Positions 42,035-51,114 of a DNA stretch of 64,000 bases are shown here, piece by piece. The translations under genes were made by a program, and so were the position numbers. Source of the stretch: Nocardiopsis terrae (GTDB lineage: Bacteria > Actinomycetota > Actinomycetes > Streptosporangiales > Streptosporangiaceae); the NCBI RefSeq assembly GCF_014651695.1, contig NZ_BMXJ01000005.1, positions 1-64,000 of the forward strand, in the 5' to 3' direction. How positions within the stretch are numbered: position 1 is the first letter of the stretch; each line of letters opens with the position of its first letter. The notes beneath the pieces were generated by a model. It searched no databases, was not told the origin of the DNA, and saw nothing but the letters and a program-made list of their open reading frames with translations.

Positions 42035-42931
42035 CTATGAGGTCAGCTCCAACATCTCGACCGCCTTGGGCACCACCTCGCACACCAGTGTCGGCGGTCC
42101 GATGCGTTCCCCGTCGGCGTAGGCCGCCCCCGCGTCGCCCCGGATGGTGACGGTGCGCCCCTGCACGGAGACCACCTCGTCGAGACCGAGGTGGCTTCCG
42201 GTGAAGACCTTGGGGAACATGCGCAGGAAGCGGCCGAGCGGCCCCTGCCTGACGAAGACGACGTCGAGCAGCCCGTCGTCGGGGACGGCCTCGGCGCACA
42301 CGTGCATGCCGCCGCCGTAGGCACTGGTGTTGCCGACCGCCACCAGCATGCCGGGTTCGGCGATCCGGTGTCCGTCGATGTCGATCTCGAAGTCGACGGG
42401 CTGAAAGGAGCGCAGTTCGGCGAGGAGCCCGACCAGGTAGCCGGCACGGCCGGCACCGAAGCGGAAGTTGTTCACCCGTTCGTTGACCCGGGCGTCGAAA
42501 CCGCAGGCCAGAACGCTCATGTAGTAGCGCTGGGTGCCGTCGGCCGTGGTCAGGCGGACCACGTCGCTGGGGCGGGTGCGGCCGGCCAGGATCGCCTCGG
42601 CCGCCTTGTGCGCGGAGCCGCGCGGGACGCCGAAGGCACGGGCCACGTCGTTGCCGCTTCCCGCCGGGATCACCGCCAGGGGCACGCCGGTACCGACCAC
42701 GCCCTGGAGTGCCTGGTGCACCAGGCCGTCACCGCCGACCGCGACCAGTGCGTCGGGGCGGTCCGCGGCGGCCAGGCGGGCCAGGCGACGGCTGTCCGCC
42801 GCGGAGCGGCCGGTGTAGACGTGCACACGCGCGCCCGCGTCGCGCAGGGCCGCCTTCAGGCGCACCGCGATGACGGCGGCGCGGCGCCGGCCTGAGGCCG
42901 GGTTGACCAGAAGGGCGATGTGAGGGGGCAT
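42035..42931 (-). CDS. Diacylglycerol kinase family lipid kinase
   Basis: A 298-residue lipid kinase fold: IALLVNPASGRRRA (nucleotide-binding Asn-Pro-x-Ser-Gly), VAVGGDGLVHQALQGVVGTGVPLAVIPAGSGNDVARAFG (GGDG motif), and the C-terminal YADGERIG. It may phosphorylate diacylglycerol or another lipid at the cytoplasmic membrane. It lies 12 nt upstream of helY on the same strand, so the two are probably cotranscribed. Confidence 0.9.
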   Translation of the reverse strand: MPPHIALLVNPASGRRRAAVIAVRLKAALRDAGARVHVYTGRSAADSRRLARLAAADRPDALVAVGGDGLVHQALQGVVGTGVPLAVIPAGSGNDVARAFGVPRGSAHKAAEAILAGRTRPSDVVRLTTADGTQRYYMSVLACGFDARVNERVNNFRFGAGRAGYLVGLLAELRSFQPVDFEIDIDGHRIAEPGMLVAVGNTSAYGGGMHVCAEAVPDDGLLDVVFVRQGPLGRFLRMFPKVFTGSHLGLDEVVSVQGRTVTIRGDAGAAYADGERIGPPTLVCEVVPKAVEMLELTS

Positions 42932-43023
42932 ATGCCGGTCCTTAACTACCCGGATCCGGGGTCAAAGGGGTGTACGGGGCCGGGTGAGGTACCCGCACAC
43001 CCGCGCCCGGGCGCAGGCGCCGC

Positions 43024-43449
43024 TCAGTCGTCCCGGGTCGCGGACCCCTGCTCGGTTTCCTCACGCTGGCGGCGATGGTACTCCTCCATCGCCTCCGGCG
43101 TGTTCAGCGGGGAGGGCACCCAGGTCGCCTCGACCTCGGCCTGACCGCGCTGGATCGCGATCTCCTCCTCGGTGAGGTACTCCTCGGGGATGTCGAACTC
43201 GCCGTCACGGGCCCCCAGGACGAAGGCCTCCCACTCGGCGGGGGTGAAGAACAGGGTGCCCTTCTCCGGTGACTTGCCGTCCCGCACCGCGCGGAAGCCG
43301 TCGTCGAACTCGGCGACCTCGACGACCGCCTCGGAGTCCGGCTTGGACAGGGAGGAACGCATCCACACGGCGTGGGTGGTGTCGTGCCACTTCTCGTTGC
43401 CCATGGCCTCGGGCGGCAGTTCCCTCTTGCCCTCGGTCTGCTCGCTCAT
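43024..43449 (-). CDS. DUF397 domain protein
   Basis: A 141-residue protein with a DUF397 domain in the middle: WMRSSLS...AVVEVAEFDDGFRAVRDGK then GTLFFTPAEWEAFVLGARDGEF. In actinobacteria DUF397 proteins usually pair with XRE-type regulators and often lie in morphological control loci; no such partner is adjacent. The C-terminal half is acidic and probably extended. ATG 43449 chosen. Role unknown. Confidence 0.8.
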   Translation of the reverse strand: MSEQTEGKRELPPEAMGNEKWHDTTHAVWMRSSLSKPDSEAVVEVAEFDDGFRAVRDGKSPEKGTLFFTPAEWEAFVLGARDGEFDIPEEYLTEEEIAIQRGQAEVEATWVPSPLNTPEAMEEYHRRQREETEQGSATRDD

Positions 43450-43602
43450 CAGCTCTTCCTGGTCTTCCTGGTTCCTGGAGCTCGGTGTGGGTGGAGCTCG
43501 CTCTGGCAGCGGTGTCCGGGGCGACGGCGGACCAGGGGCGTGTGGGAGCCCGGGCCTGCCGCCGACTGTTCCCAGCCGAACCCTAGCGCTTCCCGAACGG
43601 TC

Positions 43603-44493
43603 TCAGGAGCGCTTGCTCGATTCGCCCTCGGAGTCGGGATCGTCCAGTGAGGAGGGCGTGTAGTCCAGGTCGGAGGGCTGGTCGTCGAGGTCGGAGATCT
43701 CGTCGTCGCTGAGGTCGCCGGCGGGGTCGTTGCGCCTTCTGCGGCGGTCGTTGAAGAAGCAGAACAGCTCGGCGAGCTCGAAGAGGATGATGAGGGGGAC
43801 CGCCAGGGCCAGCATCGAGATGGGCTCGGCCGGGGTGACGACCGCCGCGATCAGGAAGGCGGAGAAGATGATGACCTGACGCCACTTGACGATGGCCTCG
43901 TGGCTGAGGATGCCGACGATGTTGAGCAGGACCACCAGCAGCGGCATGACGAAGCCGAGACCGAACATGCCCATCATGATGAGCATGTAGCTGAGGTACT
44001 CGCCGATGGTGAGGAACGGGTCCGCGTCCTCGGGCAGGAAGCCGAACAGCATCTGGAGGGCGAGCGCGGTGATCGAGTACGCCAGGGCCGCGCCCGAGAC
44101 GAACAGGAGACCGGCCAGCGGCGCGAAGATGTAGGCGTACTTCTTCTCGCTGCCGTGCAGCGCCGGGGCGACGAAGGCCCACAGCTGGTAGAGCCAGAGC
44201 GGCGCGGTGACCAGGGCTCCGACGAACAGCCAGACCTTGAAGGCGACGAAGAACGCGTCGAAGGGCCCGGTGACGATCAGGGAGCAGCCGCCGCCCTCGA
44301 CGACCTGGGAGGCGGGGAGCGAGCAGTAGGGCTCGGTGAGGAAGTTCCACACCTGGTCGTAGAAGACGGCGCCGACCACCGCACCCAGGGCCAGGATGAG
44401 CAGTGCCTTGGCCAACCGGTTGCGCAGCTCGCGCAGGTGGTCCATGAGCGGCATCCGGGCGTCCGGGTTCGCCGTTCGGCTTCGGGACCTCAT
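43603..44493 (-). CDS. tatC: Twin-arginine translocase subunit TatC
   Basis: The six-helix receptor subunit of the Tat export system. Signatures are MPLMDHLRELRNRLAKALL at the N-terminus, FVAFKVWLFVGALVTAPLWLYQLWAFVAPAL, FGLGFVMPLLVVLLNIVGI, and VTPAEPISMLALAVPLIILFELAELF. The 296-residue length includes an Asp/Ser-rich cytoplasmic tail of about 50 residues. tatA lies 224 nt upstream on the same strand. No tatB is evident, as in many actinobacteria. Confidence 0.95.
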   Translation of the reverse strand: MRSRSRTANPDARMPLMDHLRELRNRLAKALLILALGAVVGAVFYDQVWNFLTEPYCSLPASQVVEGGGCSLIVTGPFDAFFVAFKVWLFVGALVTAPLWLYQLWAFVAPALHGSEKKYAYIFAPLAGLLFVSGAALAYSITALALQMLFGFLPEDADPFLTIGEYLSYMLIMMGMFGLGFVMPLLVVLLNIVGILSHEAIVKWRQVIIFSAFLIAAVVTPAEPISMLALAVPLIILFELAELFCFFNDRRRRRNDPAGDLSDDEISDLDDQPSDLDYTPSSLDDPDSEGESSKRS

Positions 44494-44717
44494 CGTGCGG
44501 TCACTCTCTTCTCATCCGGGCCCGCGCCGAGGGCGCGGACTCCCCGCTGACGACAGCCGTCCGGCGCGGCACCTGCGGGTGCCGCGCGTGGATCCGACCG
44601 GGGGCCGGGCTCCGCGGCTCGGCCCCGGGGGGTTTCGTTCGGGCGCCGGGAGGGTTCCTCCCCCGCCTTCTCGGCACCCGGGCACGCCGCGGCGGAGCGG
44701 GGGCGCCGATCCGGCAC

Positions 44718-45047
44718 TTAGTTGTTGTGGGTCTGGTTGCTGCGCTCACCGGACTCGTTGACGATGCGCTGGCCGGGGGGCAGCTGCGGGTAACCCTGCT
44801 GCTGGTTGGCGCCCTGGGCGCTGTCGGGCTGCGGGGCCTGCTGCGGCTGCTGGTCCTGGGCCTGCTGCGCCTTCGGCTCCTCCTCGCCCTTGGTCTCCTC
44901 GTCGTCGACCAGGCCCTTGCTCTCGGCCTTGAGGATCCGGGCACTGCGACCCAGGGAGCGGGCCAGGTCCGGAAGCTTCTTGGCTCCGAACAGAAGGATG
45001 GCGACGATCACCAGGATGGCGATGGTAGGTCCGTTGAACGGTCCCAT
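44718..45047 (-). CDS. tatA: Twin-arginine translocase subunit TatA
   Basis: The pore-forming single-helix subunit (109 residues). Membrane helix PTIAILVIVAILLFGAKKLPDLARSLGRSARILKAE is the TatA/E signature with FG hinge and amphipathic helix. The Gln/Pro-rich tail (about 55-109) is long and disordered. The 224 nt between it and tatC (44494-44717) contain no recognisable gene. Confidence 0.95.
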   Translation of the reverse strand: MGPFNGPTIAILVIVAILLFGAKKLPDLARSLGRSARILKAESKGLVDDEETKGEEEPKAQQAQDQQPQQAPQPDSAQGANQQQGYPQLPPGQRIVNESGERSNQTHNN

Positions 45048-45113
45048 GGTTCTACCTCTCTACGGGGCGCGACCAAGCGCCTCTGATGGTACGCGCGTCC
45101 GTCAGCGGGTCCG

Positions 45114-45299
45114 TCATGTGTCGGCACCGCCACGACTGATGCGCTCACGCAGGTCGGCGCTGCTCGCCTGGTACCCGCCCGCCGCCCGTGTCACCTCTTC
45201 GGACAGGGCGCAGGCCTCGCGGCGCGCTCTCAGGGCGAGGGCGCCGACGGTACAGGCTCCGGCACAGAACACACCGAAAAGGACAGCGAGGGCGATCAC
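45114..45299 (-). CDS. Small membrane protein
   Basis: A 61-residue protein with one hydrophobic helix (VIALAVLFGVFCAGACTVGALAL) followed by a charged helical segment (RARREACALSEEVTRAAGG). I place the start at GTG 45299 with GGTGAG just upstream; ATG 45338 is an alternative giving 74 residues. Position just upstream of tatA is typical of unnamed small membrane proteins in this cluster. Function unknown. Confidence 0.5.
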   Translation of the reverse strand: MIALAVLFGVFCAGACTVGALALRARREACALSEEVTRAAGGYQASSADLRERISRGGADT

Positions 45300-45359
45300 G
45301 CTCTCACCATATCCCTTCCGCGCTGACCTACACCCCACCCCCGGGTGAACAGGTGAGCC

Positions 45360-47402
45360 TCACTCCGGCGACGAAGTGGTCTCAACCAATTCTCCGGGGG
45401 TCCCGTAGTGCCGCAGGGCCCGCTCCGCCTCGGCCCGGACCTCCTCCGCGAGGCCCTCCGGCAACACCAGGCGCCCCTCCCGTCCCAACGACAGGGCCAG
45501 CCGGGCCACCCACGCCGGCGCGGGGGTGCGCAGGGTCGCCCGCACCCCGCCCCCGGGGAGCTCGACCGCCGACTCGCACACGTAGTCCTCGGTGACCCAC
45601 CGAGCGGAGGGTTCCAGCACCAGGGTCACCAGGGCGTCGCGCTCGGAGCGCTGGAGCACCCCGCCGGACAGGTCGCGTCGGCCCACCCCCTCGGGCACCT
45701 CGGCCGCGAAGGGCAGCACGGTCAGCTCCAGGACCCGGTCCAGGCGGAACAGCCGCACGTCCCGCCGCAGGTGGCAGTACCCCTCCAGGAAGGTGTGGCC
45801 GTCCTGGACCACCAGCCCCATCGGATCGACGTCCCGCTCCGTGACCTGGTCCAGGTAACCCGACAGGTAGCGCAGGTGCAGGCGCTGCCCGGCGCCCAGG
45901 GCGTCCGCGCAGCGGCGCTGGGTCTGGGCGACCTGCTCGTCCAGCTCAACCCGGACCTGCACCGCGTCGGCGAGGCTGCTCACGGCCGTCCCGGCTGCGG
46001 TGCGCAGCTTCTCCCCCACCCTCTTGAGGGCGCCGCCCTCGACCCCCTGGGCCTCGGGCAGCGCCTCCAGCAGGGACAGGCCCACGACCAGGCTGGCCGC
46101 CTCGTCCGCGGTGAGCCGCAGCGGCTGGGCCAGGGTGTCGGCGTTGCCGATGATGATCTCACCGGTCTCCTTGGCCGCGTCCAGGTCCACCTCGATCAGG
46201 TCACCGGGGGTGTACCCCGGCAGGCCGCACATCCAGAGCAGGCTCAGGTCGGAGACCACCTGCTTCTCACTGAGCCCGAAGTGCCGCGCCACCTCGGGTA
46301 CCCGCACGTCGCGGCCGAGCGCGTACGGGACCAGCATGAGGAGCCGGCGGAGCTGGTCGGCGGAGCGGGGGCCCCGGGCGGGGGCGTCCTCCCCCTCCGC
46401 GGCACCGACGGCGCCGGGCTCCTCCGCCGCGGCGGCCCCCTCGACCACCCCGGCCAGGTGGGACGCCACCGCCGCCCGGGCCTGCGGCGGCTCCACCACG
46501 ACCGCCCGTGAACCGTGCGAGGCCACCTGCCGCACCAGCCCGCCGGTGTCGGTGTAGGGCAGCGTGAGGGTGTCCCAGCCGCTGCCGGCGCCGTCGCGCT
46601 CCCCCGGGACCACGCGCAGCGCACGGCGGCGCAGGGCGTGCGCGGAGTCGGTGCGCACGCGCAGGGTCGCGGTCCGCTCGGGCACGGCGCTCTGCTGGGA
46701 GACCACCGAACGCAGCTCCACCCCCTCGGGGACGACCACGTCGGGCCCGGTGCGCACCACGTCCACCCCGCCCTGGATCCGCCCGAGGCGGAACACCCGC
46801 TGGGCGTCGCGCAACCGGTCATGGCCCACCACGTACCAGTGGCCGCGCAGGTTCACGATGCCCCACGGTTCGACCTCGCGCCGCTGCGCCCGCTCCTGGC
46901 CCGGTTTGCGGTAGTCGAAGGAGATCGGCCGCCGGTCCCGGACCGCCTGCCACACGGGCCCGAAGGCCGGCTCGTCGGTCCGCATCGCCGGGGTCAGTCC
47001 CGGGGCCGCCTCCGAGTCGACCGGGACTCCGGCCGAACGGAGCTTGAACAGGGCGTTGGCCGCGGCCTCACCCAGGGAGGCGTGGCGCCAGGCCCGGGCC
47101 GCCAGGCCCAGCACGACCGCCTCGTCGGGCAGGAGCTCGATCTCGGGCAGCTCGTAGTCCGAGCGGGAGATCCGGTACCCCTCCTCCCCGCTGAAGGCGT
47201 CCCCGGTGCCGACCTGGATGGGGATACCGCTGTCCCGCAGCTCCCGCTTGTCCCTCTCGAACATACGCTTGAAGGCCGACTCGGTGTCGGCCTCGGCGTA
47301 CCCCTGCACCGTCGCACGGATCTCCTGCGCGGTCAGGTGGCGCCGCGTGGACAACAGGCAGATGACCAGGTTGAGCTGCCGTTCGGTCTTCCTGCGCGAC
47401 AT
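45360..47402 (-). CDS. pafBC: WYL-domain regulator, PafB and PafC fused (PafBC)
   Basis: A transcriptional activator of the LexA-independent DNA-damage response in actinobacteria, often cotranscribed with the proteasome genes. The 680-residue protein has two units, each a winged helix plus WYL domain. N-terminal unit: TERQLNLVICLLSTRRHLTAQEIR, then WGIVNLRGHWYVVGHDRLRDAQRVFRLGRI. C-terminal unit: ADQLRRLLMLVPYALGRDVRVPEVARHFGLSEKQVVSDLSLL, then GHTFLEGYCHLRRDVRLFRLDRV. In mycobacteria PafB and PafC are separate; here they are one chain joined by an Ala/Glu-rich linker near 320-345. ATG 47402 has GAGGAG upstream. Confidence 0.92.
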   Translation of the reverse strand: MSRRKTERQLNLVICLLSTRRHLTAQEIRATVQGYAEADTESAFKRMFERDKRELRDSGIPIQVGTGDAFSGEEGYRISRSDYELPEIELLPDEAVVLGLAARAWRHASLGEAAANALFKLRSAGVPVDSEAAPGLTPAMRTDEPAFGPVWQAVRDRRPISFDYRKPGQERAQRREVEPWGIVNLRGHWYVVGHDRLRDAQRVFRLGRIQGGVDVVRTGPDVVVPEGVELRSVVSQQSAVPERTATLRVRTDSAHALRRRALRVVPGERDGAGSGWDTLTLPYTDTGGLVRQVASHGSRAVVVEPPQARAAVASHLAGVVEGAAAAEEPGAVGAAEGEDAPARGPRSADQLRRLLMLVPYALGRDVRVPEVARHFGLSEKQVVSDLSLLWMCGLPGYTPGDLIEVDLDAAKETGEIIIGNADTLAQPLRLTADEAASLVVGLSLLEALPEAQGVEGGALKRVGEKLRTAAGTAVSSLADAVQVRVELDEQVAQTQRRCADALGAGQRLHLRYLSGYLDQVTERDVDPMGLVVQDGHTFLEGYCHLRRDVRLFRLDRVLELTVLPFAAEVPEGVGRRDLSGGVLQRSERDALVTLVLEPSARWVTEDYVCESAVELPGGGVRATLRTPAPAWVARLALSLGREGRLVLPEGLAEEVRAEAERALRHYGTPGELVETTSSPE

Positions 47403-47502
47403 TGTCCGCACTCCTCTTGCCCGCTGTGGTGGATGGACCGGGCGGGGCCGCGAGGGCGCGTCCTCCCACCTCCGGTTCAGCTCCGACGGTACCGTGCCCA
47501 GC

Positions 47503-48597
47503 ATGATCCGGTGGCGCCGTGGTGAAGTCCGTCAGGTCCTGCCCTCGTGGCCCGGGGTCCGCCTGTGCGCGGTCTCGGTGAGCGCCGGCGGGGAGGGGTC
47601 GGCACCGCCCCCCGTCTGCCGTGCGCTGGCCTACACCGACCTGGTCGGCGCACCCGAGGTCGGCGACACCGTCCTGCTCAACACCGGCGCCCTGGACCTG
47701 GGCCTGGGCACCGGCGGATACGCCCTGGTGGTGGCCCTTCCCGACCGGTTGCCCGCCGACCGCGAGGGCCCCGGACACCTGGTCAAGGCCCGCTACACCC
47801 CGCTCCAGGCCACCGTCCTGGGCGCGGACGAGCAGGGGTCCGAGCACCACGGGGCGCTGCGCTCGGCCGAGGGGGTCGACGGGATGCCCGTGGTCGTCGC
47901 CGACCTGCACTCCGCGCTTCCCGCCGTCCTCGCCGGGATCCGCGCCGAACGCCCGGGCGCCCGGGTGGTCAACGTGATGCTCGACGGCGGTGCCCTACCT
48001 GCCGTGTTCTCCCAGCTCGTCGGGGTTCTGCGGGAGGAGGGGCTGCTCGCAGGGTGCGTGACGACCGGGCAGGCCTTCGGCGGTGACCTGGAGGCGGTCA
48101 CCGTGCACTCGGGGCTGCTCGCGGCCCGGCACGTGCTGGGGGCCGACGTCGCGGTGGTCTGCCAGGGGCCGGGAAACCTGGGGACCGGCACCCCGTGGGG
48201 GTTCTCCGGGGTGGCCTGCGGCGAGGCGGTGAACGCGGCCGCCGTCCTGGGCGGGCGCCCGGTTGCCAGCCTGCGGATCAGCGAGGCCGACCAGCGCAGA
48301 AGGCACCGCGGGGTGTCCCACCACAGCCTGACCGCCTACGGCCGGGTGGCCCTGGCCCCCGCCGACGTGGTGGTTCCGAGCCTTCCCGGGTTCTTCGGCG
48401 AGTGCGTCCGCGACCAGGCCTGGAGCCTTGCGGAGCGGCACACGCTGGTGGAGGTGCCGGTCACCGGCCTGGAGGAGGAACTGCTCGCCCTGCCGGTCAA
48501 GGTGTCGACGATGGGGCGCGGGCTGGAGGAGGACCGGGCCGCCTTCCTGAGCGCGGCCGCCGCGGGGCGCCACGCCGCCACCCTCATCGGTGGTTGA
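47503..48597 (+). CDS. DUF3866 family protein
   Basis: A 364-residue protein of the DUF3866 family, conserved in actinobacteria and Firmicutes. It has a beta-rich N-terminus (YTDLVGAPEVGDTVLLNTGALDLGLGTGGYALVVA), then ADVAVVCQGPGNLGTGTPWGFSGVACGEAVNAAAVLGG in the middle. Function is unknown. It diverges from pafBC with about 100 nt between starts, and its 3' end overlaps the formyltransferase-like gene by 14 nt. ATG 47503 is chosen; GTG 47494 is in frame. Confidence 0.82.
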   Translation: MIRWRRGEVRQVLPSWPGVRLCAVSVSAGGEGSAPPPVCRALAYTDLVGAPEVGDTVLLNTGALDLGLGTGGYALVVALPDRLPADREGPGHLVKARYTPLQATVLGADEQGSEHHGALRSAEGVDGMPVVVADLHSALPAVLAGIRAERPGARVVNVMLDGGALPAVFSQLVGVLREEGLLAGCVTTGQAFGGDLEAVTVHSGLLAARHVLGADVAVVCQGPGNLGTGTPWGFSGVACGEAVNAAAVLGGRPVASLRISEADQRRRHRGVSHHSLTAYGRVALAPADVVVPSLPGFFGECVRDQAWSLAERHTLVEVPVTGLEEELLALPVKVSTMGRGLEEDRAAFLSAAAAGRHAATLIGG

Positions 48598-49630
48598 GGT
48601 CCCGCTCGCCGGTCAGCCGGGCGGCGGGGCGGCGGTGTTCGGCGTCCCCGTTGCCCGGGACCGGGGTGCGACGGGTCGCGGCCAGCATGTGCTCGGAGGG
48701 GGCGTCGAAGTAGCGCCCCGGCCGGAACATGGCCAGGGAGGTCGGGTCGGCGAGCACCCCCTCGTCCACCCGCACGGTCTCGGGCACGAAAACACTGCCG
48801 TCCCCGCAGGTCACACCCCATTCACGCCCGGGGCCCGCGGAGACGATCTGTCCGGGGTCACCACCCACGACCTCCTCGGACAGCGTTCCTGAGCACAGGG
48901 TGATCCGGGCCCCGCCGAACATCGCGAAGGCGCCGGGGTAGGGGGCGGCCAGGGCGCGCACCATCCGGTCCACGTCCCGCCCCGCGGCGGTCAGGTCGAG
49001 GCGGCCGTCGCTGGGGCGGCGGCGCGGCCACACCGAGACGTGGCCGCTCTGGGGGCGGCGGGGCGCACACCCCTCCAGGAGCGCGCCCAGGTTGCGCAGG
49101 AGCAGTTCGGACTGCAGGCGCCCGGTCCTCTCGTACAGGCCGGTGGCGGTGACGTCGGGGGCCACGTCGAACCAGATCCGGTCCACGATGTCGCCCGCGT
49201 CGGCCTCCCGTTCCAGGTGGAAGAGGGTGACGGCGCTGGAGCGCATGTCGCGCAGGATCGTCCAGGGGATGGGGGCGCGTCCGCGGCCGACCGGCAGCGG
49301 GGAGGGGTGCAGGCCGACCCCGCCCAACGGCAGCGAGGTCAGGACCTGCTCGTGTACCAACTGCGACCAGCCCGCGACGACCATCAGGTCGATCCGGTGC
49401 GCCACCAGGGCGTCGCGCACCTCGTCGGTGTTGATGTCGGCCGCCCGCAGGTGCGGCAGGTCGTGACGGCGGGTGACCTCCTCGAAGTCGAAGTAGCCGG
49501 AGCGGTGCGCCAGCTCGGCCGGGTAGGAGACCACCAGGGCCGGCGGGCGTCCCTGGGCGCAGAGCTCCTCCAGCGCCGGAACACCCAGGCTCAGCCCGGA
49601 CACGTAGCAGTACCGCCGCTGGTCTGGCAT
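48584..49630 (-). CDS. Formyltransferase-like protein (Fmt-fold)
   Basis: A 348-residue protein with an N10-formyltetrahydrofolate transferase fold. LGGVGLHPSPLPVGRGRAPIPW corresponds to the catalytic loop (N-x-H...P..RG) of Fmt and sugar N-formyltransferases, and DAGDIVDR carries the Asp. The loop Asn is Gly here (VGLH instead of INVH), so chemistry may differ. It is not the true tRNA formyltransferase: sequence between motifs differs and no def neighbour is present. ATG 49630 has GAGGGGGAACC upstream. Confidence 0.75.
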   Translation of the reverse strand: MPDQRRYCYVSGLSLGVPALEELCAQGRPPALVVSYPAELAHRSGYFDFEEVTRRHDLPHLRAADINTDEVRDALVAHRIDLMVVAGWSQLVHEQVLTSLPLGGVGLHPSPLPVGRGRAPIPWTILRDMRSSAVTLFHLEREADAGDIVDRIWFDVAPDVTATGLYERTGRLQSELLLRNLGALLEGCAPRRPQSGHVSVWPRRRPSDGRLDLTAAGRDVDRMVRALAAPYPGAFAMFGGARITLCSGTLSEEVVGGDPGQIVSAGPGREWGVTCGDGSVFVPETVRVDEGVLADPTSLAMFRPGRYFDAPSEHMLAATRRTPVPGNGDAEHRRPAARLTGERDLNHR

Positions 49631-49735
49631 GGTTCCCCCTCGCCCATACTCACCCTGAGTGATCAACTCTACGCTCGGAGTCGGACTCACCGGGGACGTT
49701 CGCGGGGGCCGGGAGTGTCGGTACCGCCCATGACA

Positions 49736-49767
49736 GGGCCCCGTGGGCGGTCTCGCCCACGGGGCCC
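49736..49767 (-). terminator. Terminator after the FKBP gene
   Basis: GGGCCCCGTGGGCG (49736-49749) pairs with CGCCCACGGGGCCC (49754-49767), a 14-bp stem with a 4-nt loop, just beyond the FKBP stop. Confidence 0.85.
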
Positions 49768-49798
49768 GGAGTTCCGGGGTCTCACCCCACCGGAGTCC

Positions 49799-50923
49799 TC
49801 ACTCCTCGGCTGACTCCTCGTCGGCCCCGTCCTCGGCGGCGCCCTCCTCGTCCGAGGCCTCCTCGCCGCCTTCCTCCTCCGCGGGCTCGGGCGGCGGCGG
49901 GTTGTCGTAGGCGCCCAGGATGTCGACCACGAACACCAGGGTGCCCGCCGGGCTGCCCTGGGCCTCCTCGGTGGTCTCGCCGTAGGCCATGTCACCCGGC
50001 ACGACCAGCATCAGGCGGCTGCCGACCTTCTGGCCGGCCATGCCCTCGACCCAGCCCTCGATGAGGCCGCCCTGTTCGCCGCTCACGAGCGTGGCGTCCA
50101 GGGGGTCGCCCCCGCGGCTCCAACTGGAGTCGAAGACCGGGTGGTTGCCGTTCTCGTCGGCCTCCCAGCGCACGCCCGTGTACTGGGCGATGATCTGCTG
50201 ACCCTCCTCGACCTCGGCGCCGTCGCCCTCGATGAGGGGGACGACCTCCAGGTCCTCGGGGGCCTCGGTGTCCTCGGGGATCTCGATCTCGGGCTGGCTG
50301 TGGCCGTCCTGCGTGACCGTGGGCAGGTCGCCGCCGCCGTTGGTGGTCTGCTCGCCCGGAACGACGGCGCCCTTGCTGAAGCGGTCCACCATGTCGATGA
50401 CCAGGACGCTGGCTCCCTCGGGCGCCGGCTGCCCCATCGCCTCGGCCTGCTCCCTCTCCTCGGAGGTCAGCGGCGGGAAGACGTAGACCGCACGGCTGTT
50501 CAGGGGCTGGCTGACCAGGGTCTCGGTGATGTAGTCCGGCATCTGCTCCATACGCACCAGGTCGGGAGCGCCGTTTTCGTAGCTGGACTGGCCCTCGACC
50601 TTCTCGCCCTCTCCGGGAGCCGTCCACTGGTACTGGACGACGTTGGCGACGACCAGGTCGTCCGCGCCGACGAGGACGTCCTCGCCCGACCCCTTGCTGA
50701 CGACACCGGAGATCTCCTCGTCCGGAGGCTCGATGTCGGGGAAGGTGATCTCGGGTTCCTCACCGACTTCGCCGGTGACCTCGGGCAACCGCGAGTCGAG
50801 TGCGTCGTCGTTCATGCGGAGGAAGGCGGGGGTACGCCACTCCTCCGGGATCGATGCGCAGCTGGAGACCACCAAGGCGATGGCGGTCATTGGCACCGCG
50901 AGGGCGGCAGCACGTCGGTGCAT
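49799..50923 (-). CDS. FKBP-type peptidyl-prolyl isomerase lipoprotein
   Basis: A secreted, lipid-anchored foldase. The signal peptide ends in a lipobox (ALVVSSCAS, Cys22). Two FKBP-like domains follow: a divergent first one (about 70-180) and a second with IIAQYTGVRWEADENGNHPVFDSSWSRGG and GLIEGWVEGMAGQKVGSRLMLVVPGDMAYG. The last 50 residues are Glu/Asp/Ala-rich. The gene is commonly found beside pafA in actinobacteria. 374 residues; own terminator. Confidence 0.9.
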   Translation of the reverse strand: MHRRAAALAVPMTAIALVVSSCASIPEEWRTPAFLRMNDDALDSRLPEVTGEVGEEPEITFPDIEPPDEEISGVVSKGSGEDVLVGADDLVVANVVQYQWTAPGEGEKVEGQSSYENGAPDLVRMEQMPDYITETLVSQPLNSRAVYVFPPLTSEEREQAEAMGQPAPEGASVLVIDMVDRFSKGAVVPGEQTTNGGGDLPTVTQDGHSQPEIEIPEDTEAPEDLEVVPLIEGDGAEVEEGQQIIAQYTGVRWEADENGNHPVFDSSWSRGGDPLDATLVSGEQGGLIEGWVEGMAGQKVGSRLMLVVPGDMAYGETTEEAQGSPAGTLVFVVDILGAYDNPPPPEPAEEEGGEEASDEEGAAEDGADEESAEE

Positions 50924-51054
50924 GGGTCACAACCTCTGATTTCCGGCTCAGGACAGGGTCACACTACCGAACAGTCGGAGTGTGGCCAGCCCCCCGGGAG
51001 CACCCATCCGGGGAATTTCGGCCGGAGGGAGGGTGAGCGGTGGCCTCTCCGAAA

Positions 51055-51101
51055 GCGGGGCCCCGCGGGAAACCGTCTCCGGTCCGCCCGCGGGGCCCCG
51101 C
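51055..51101 (-). terminator. Terminator after pafA
   Basis: GCGGGGCCCCGCGGG (51055-51069) and CCCGCGGGGCCCCGC (51087-51101) are perfect 15-bp complements with a 17-nt loop, starting 14 nt beyond the pafA stop. Confidence 0.85.
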
Positions 51102-51114
51102 CCGCACGTCGGTG

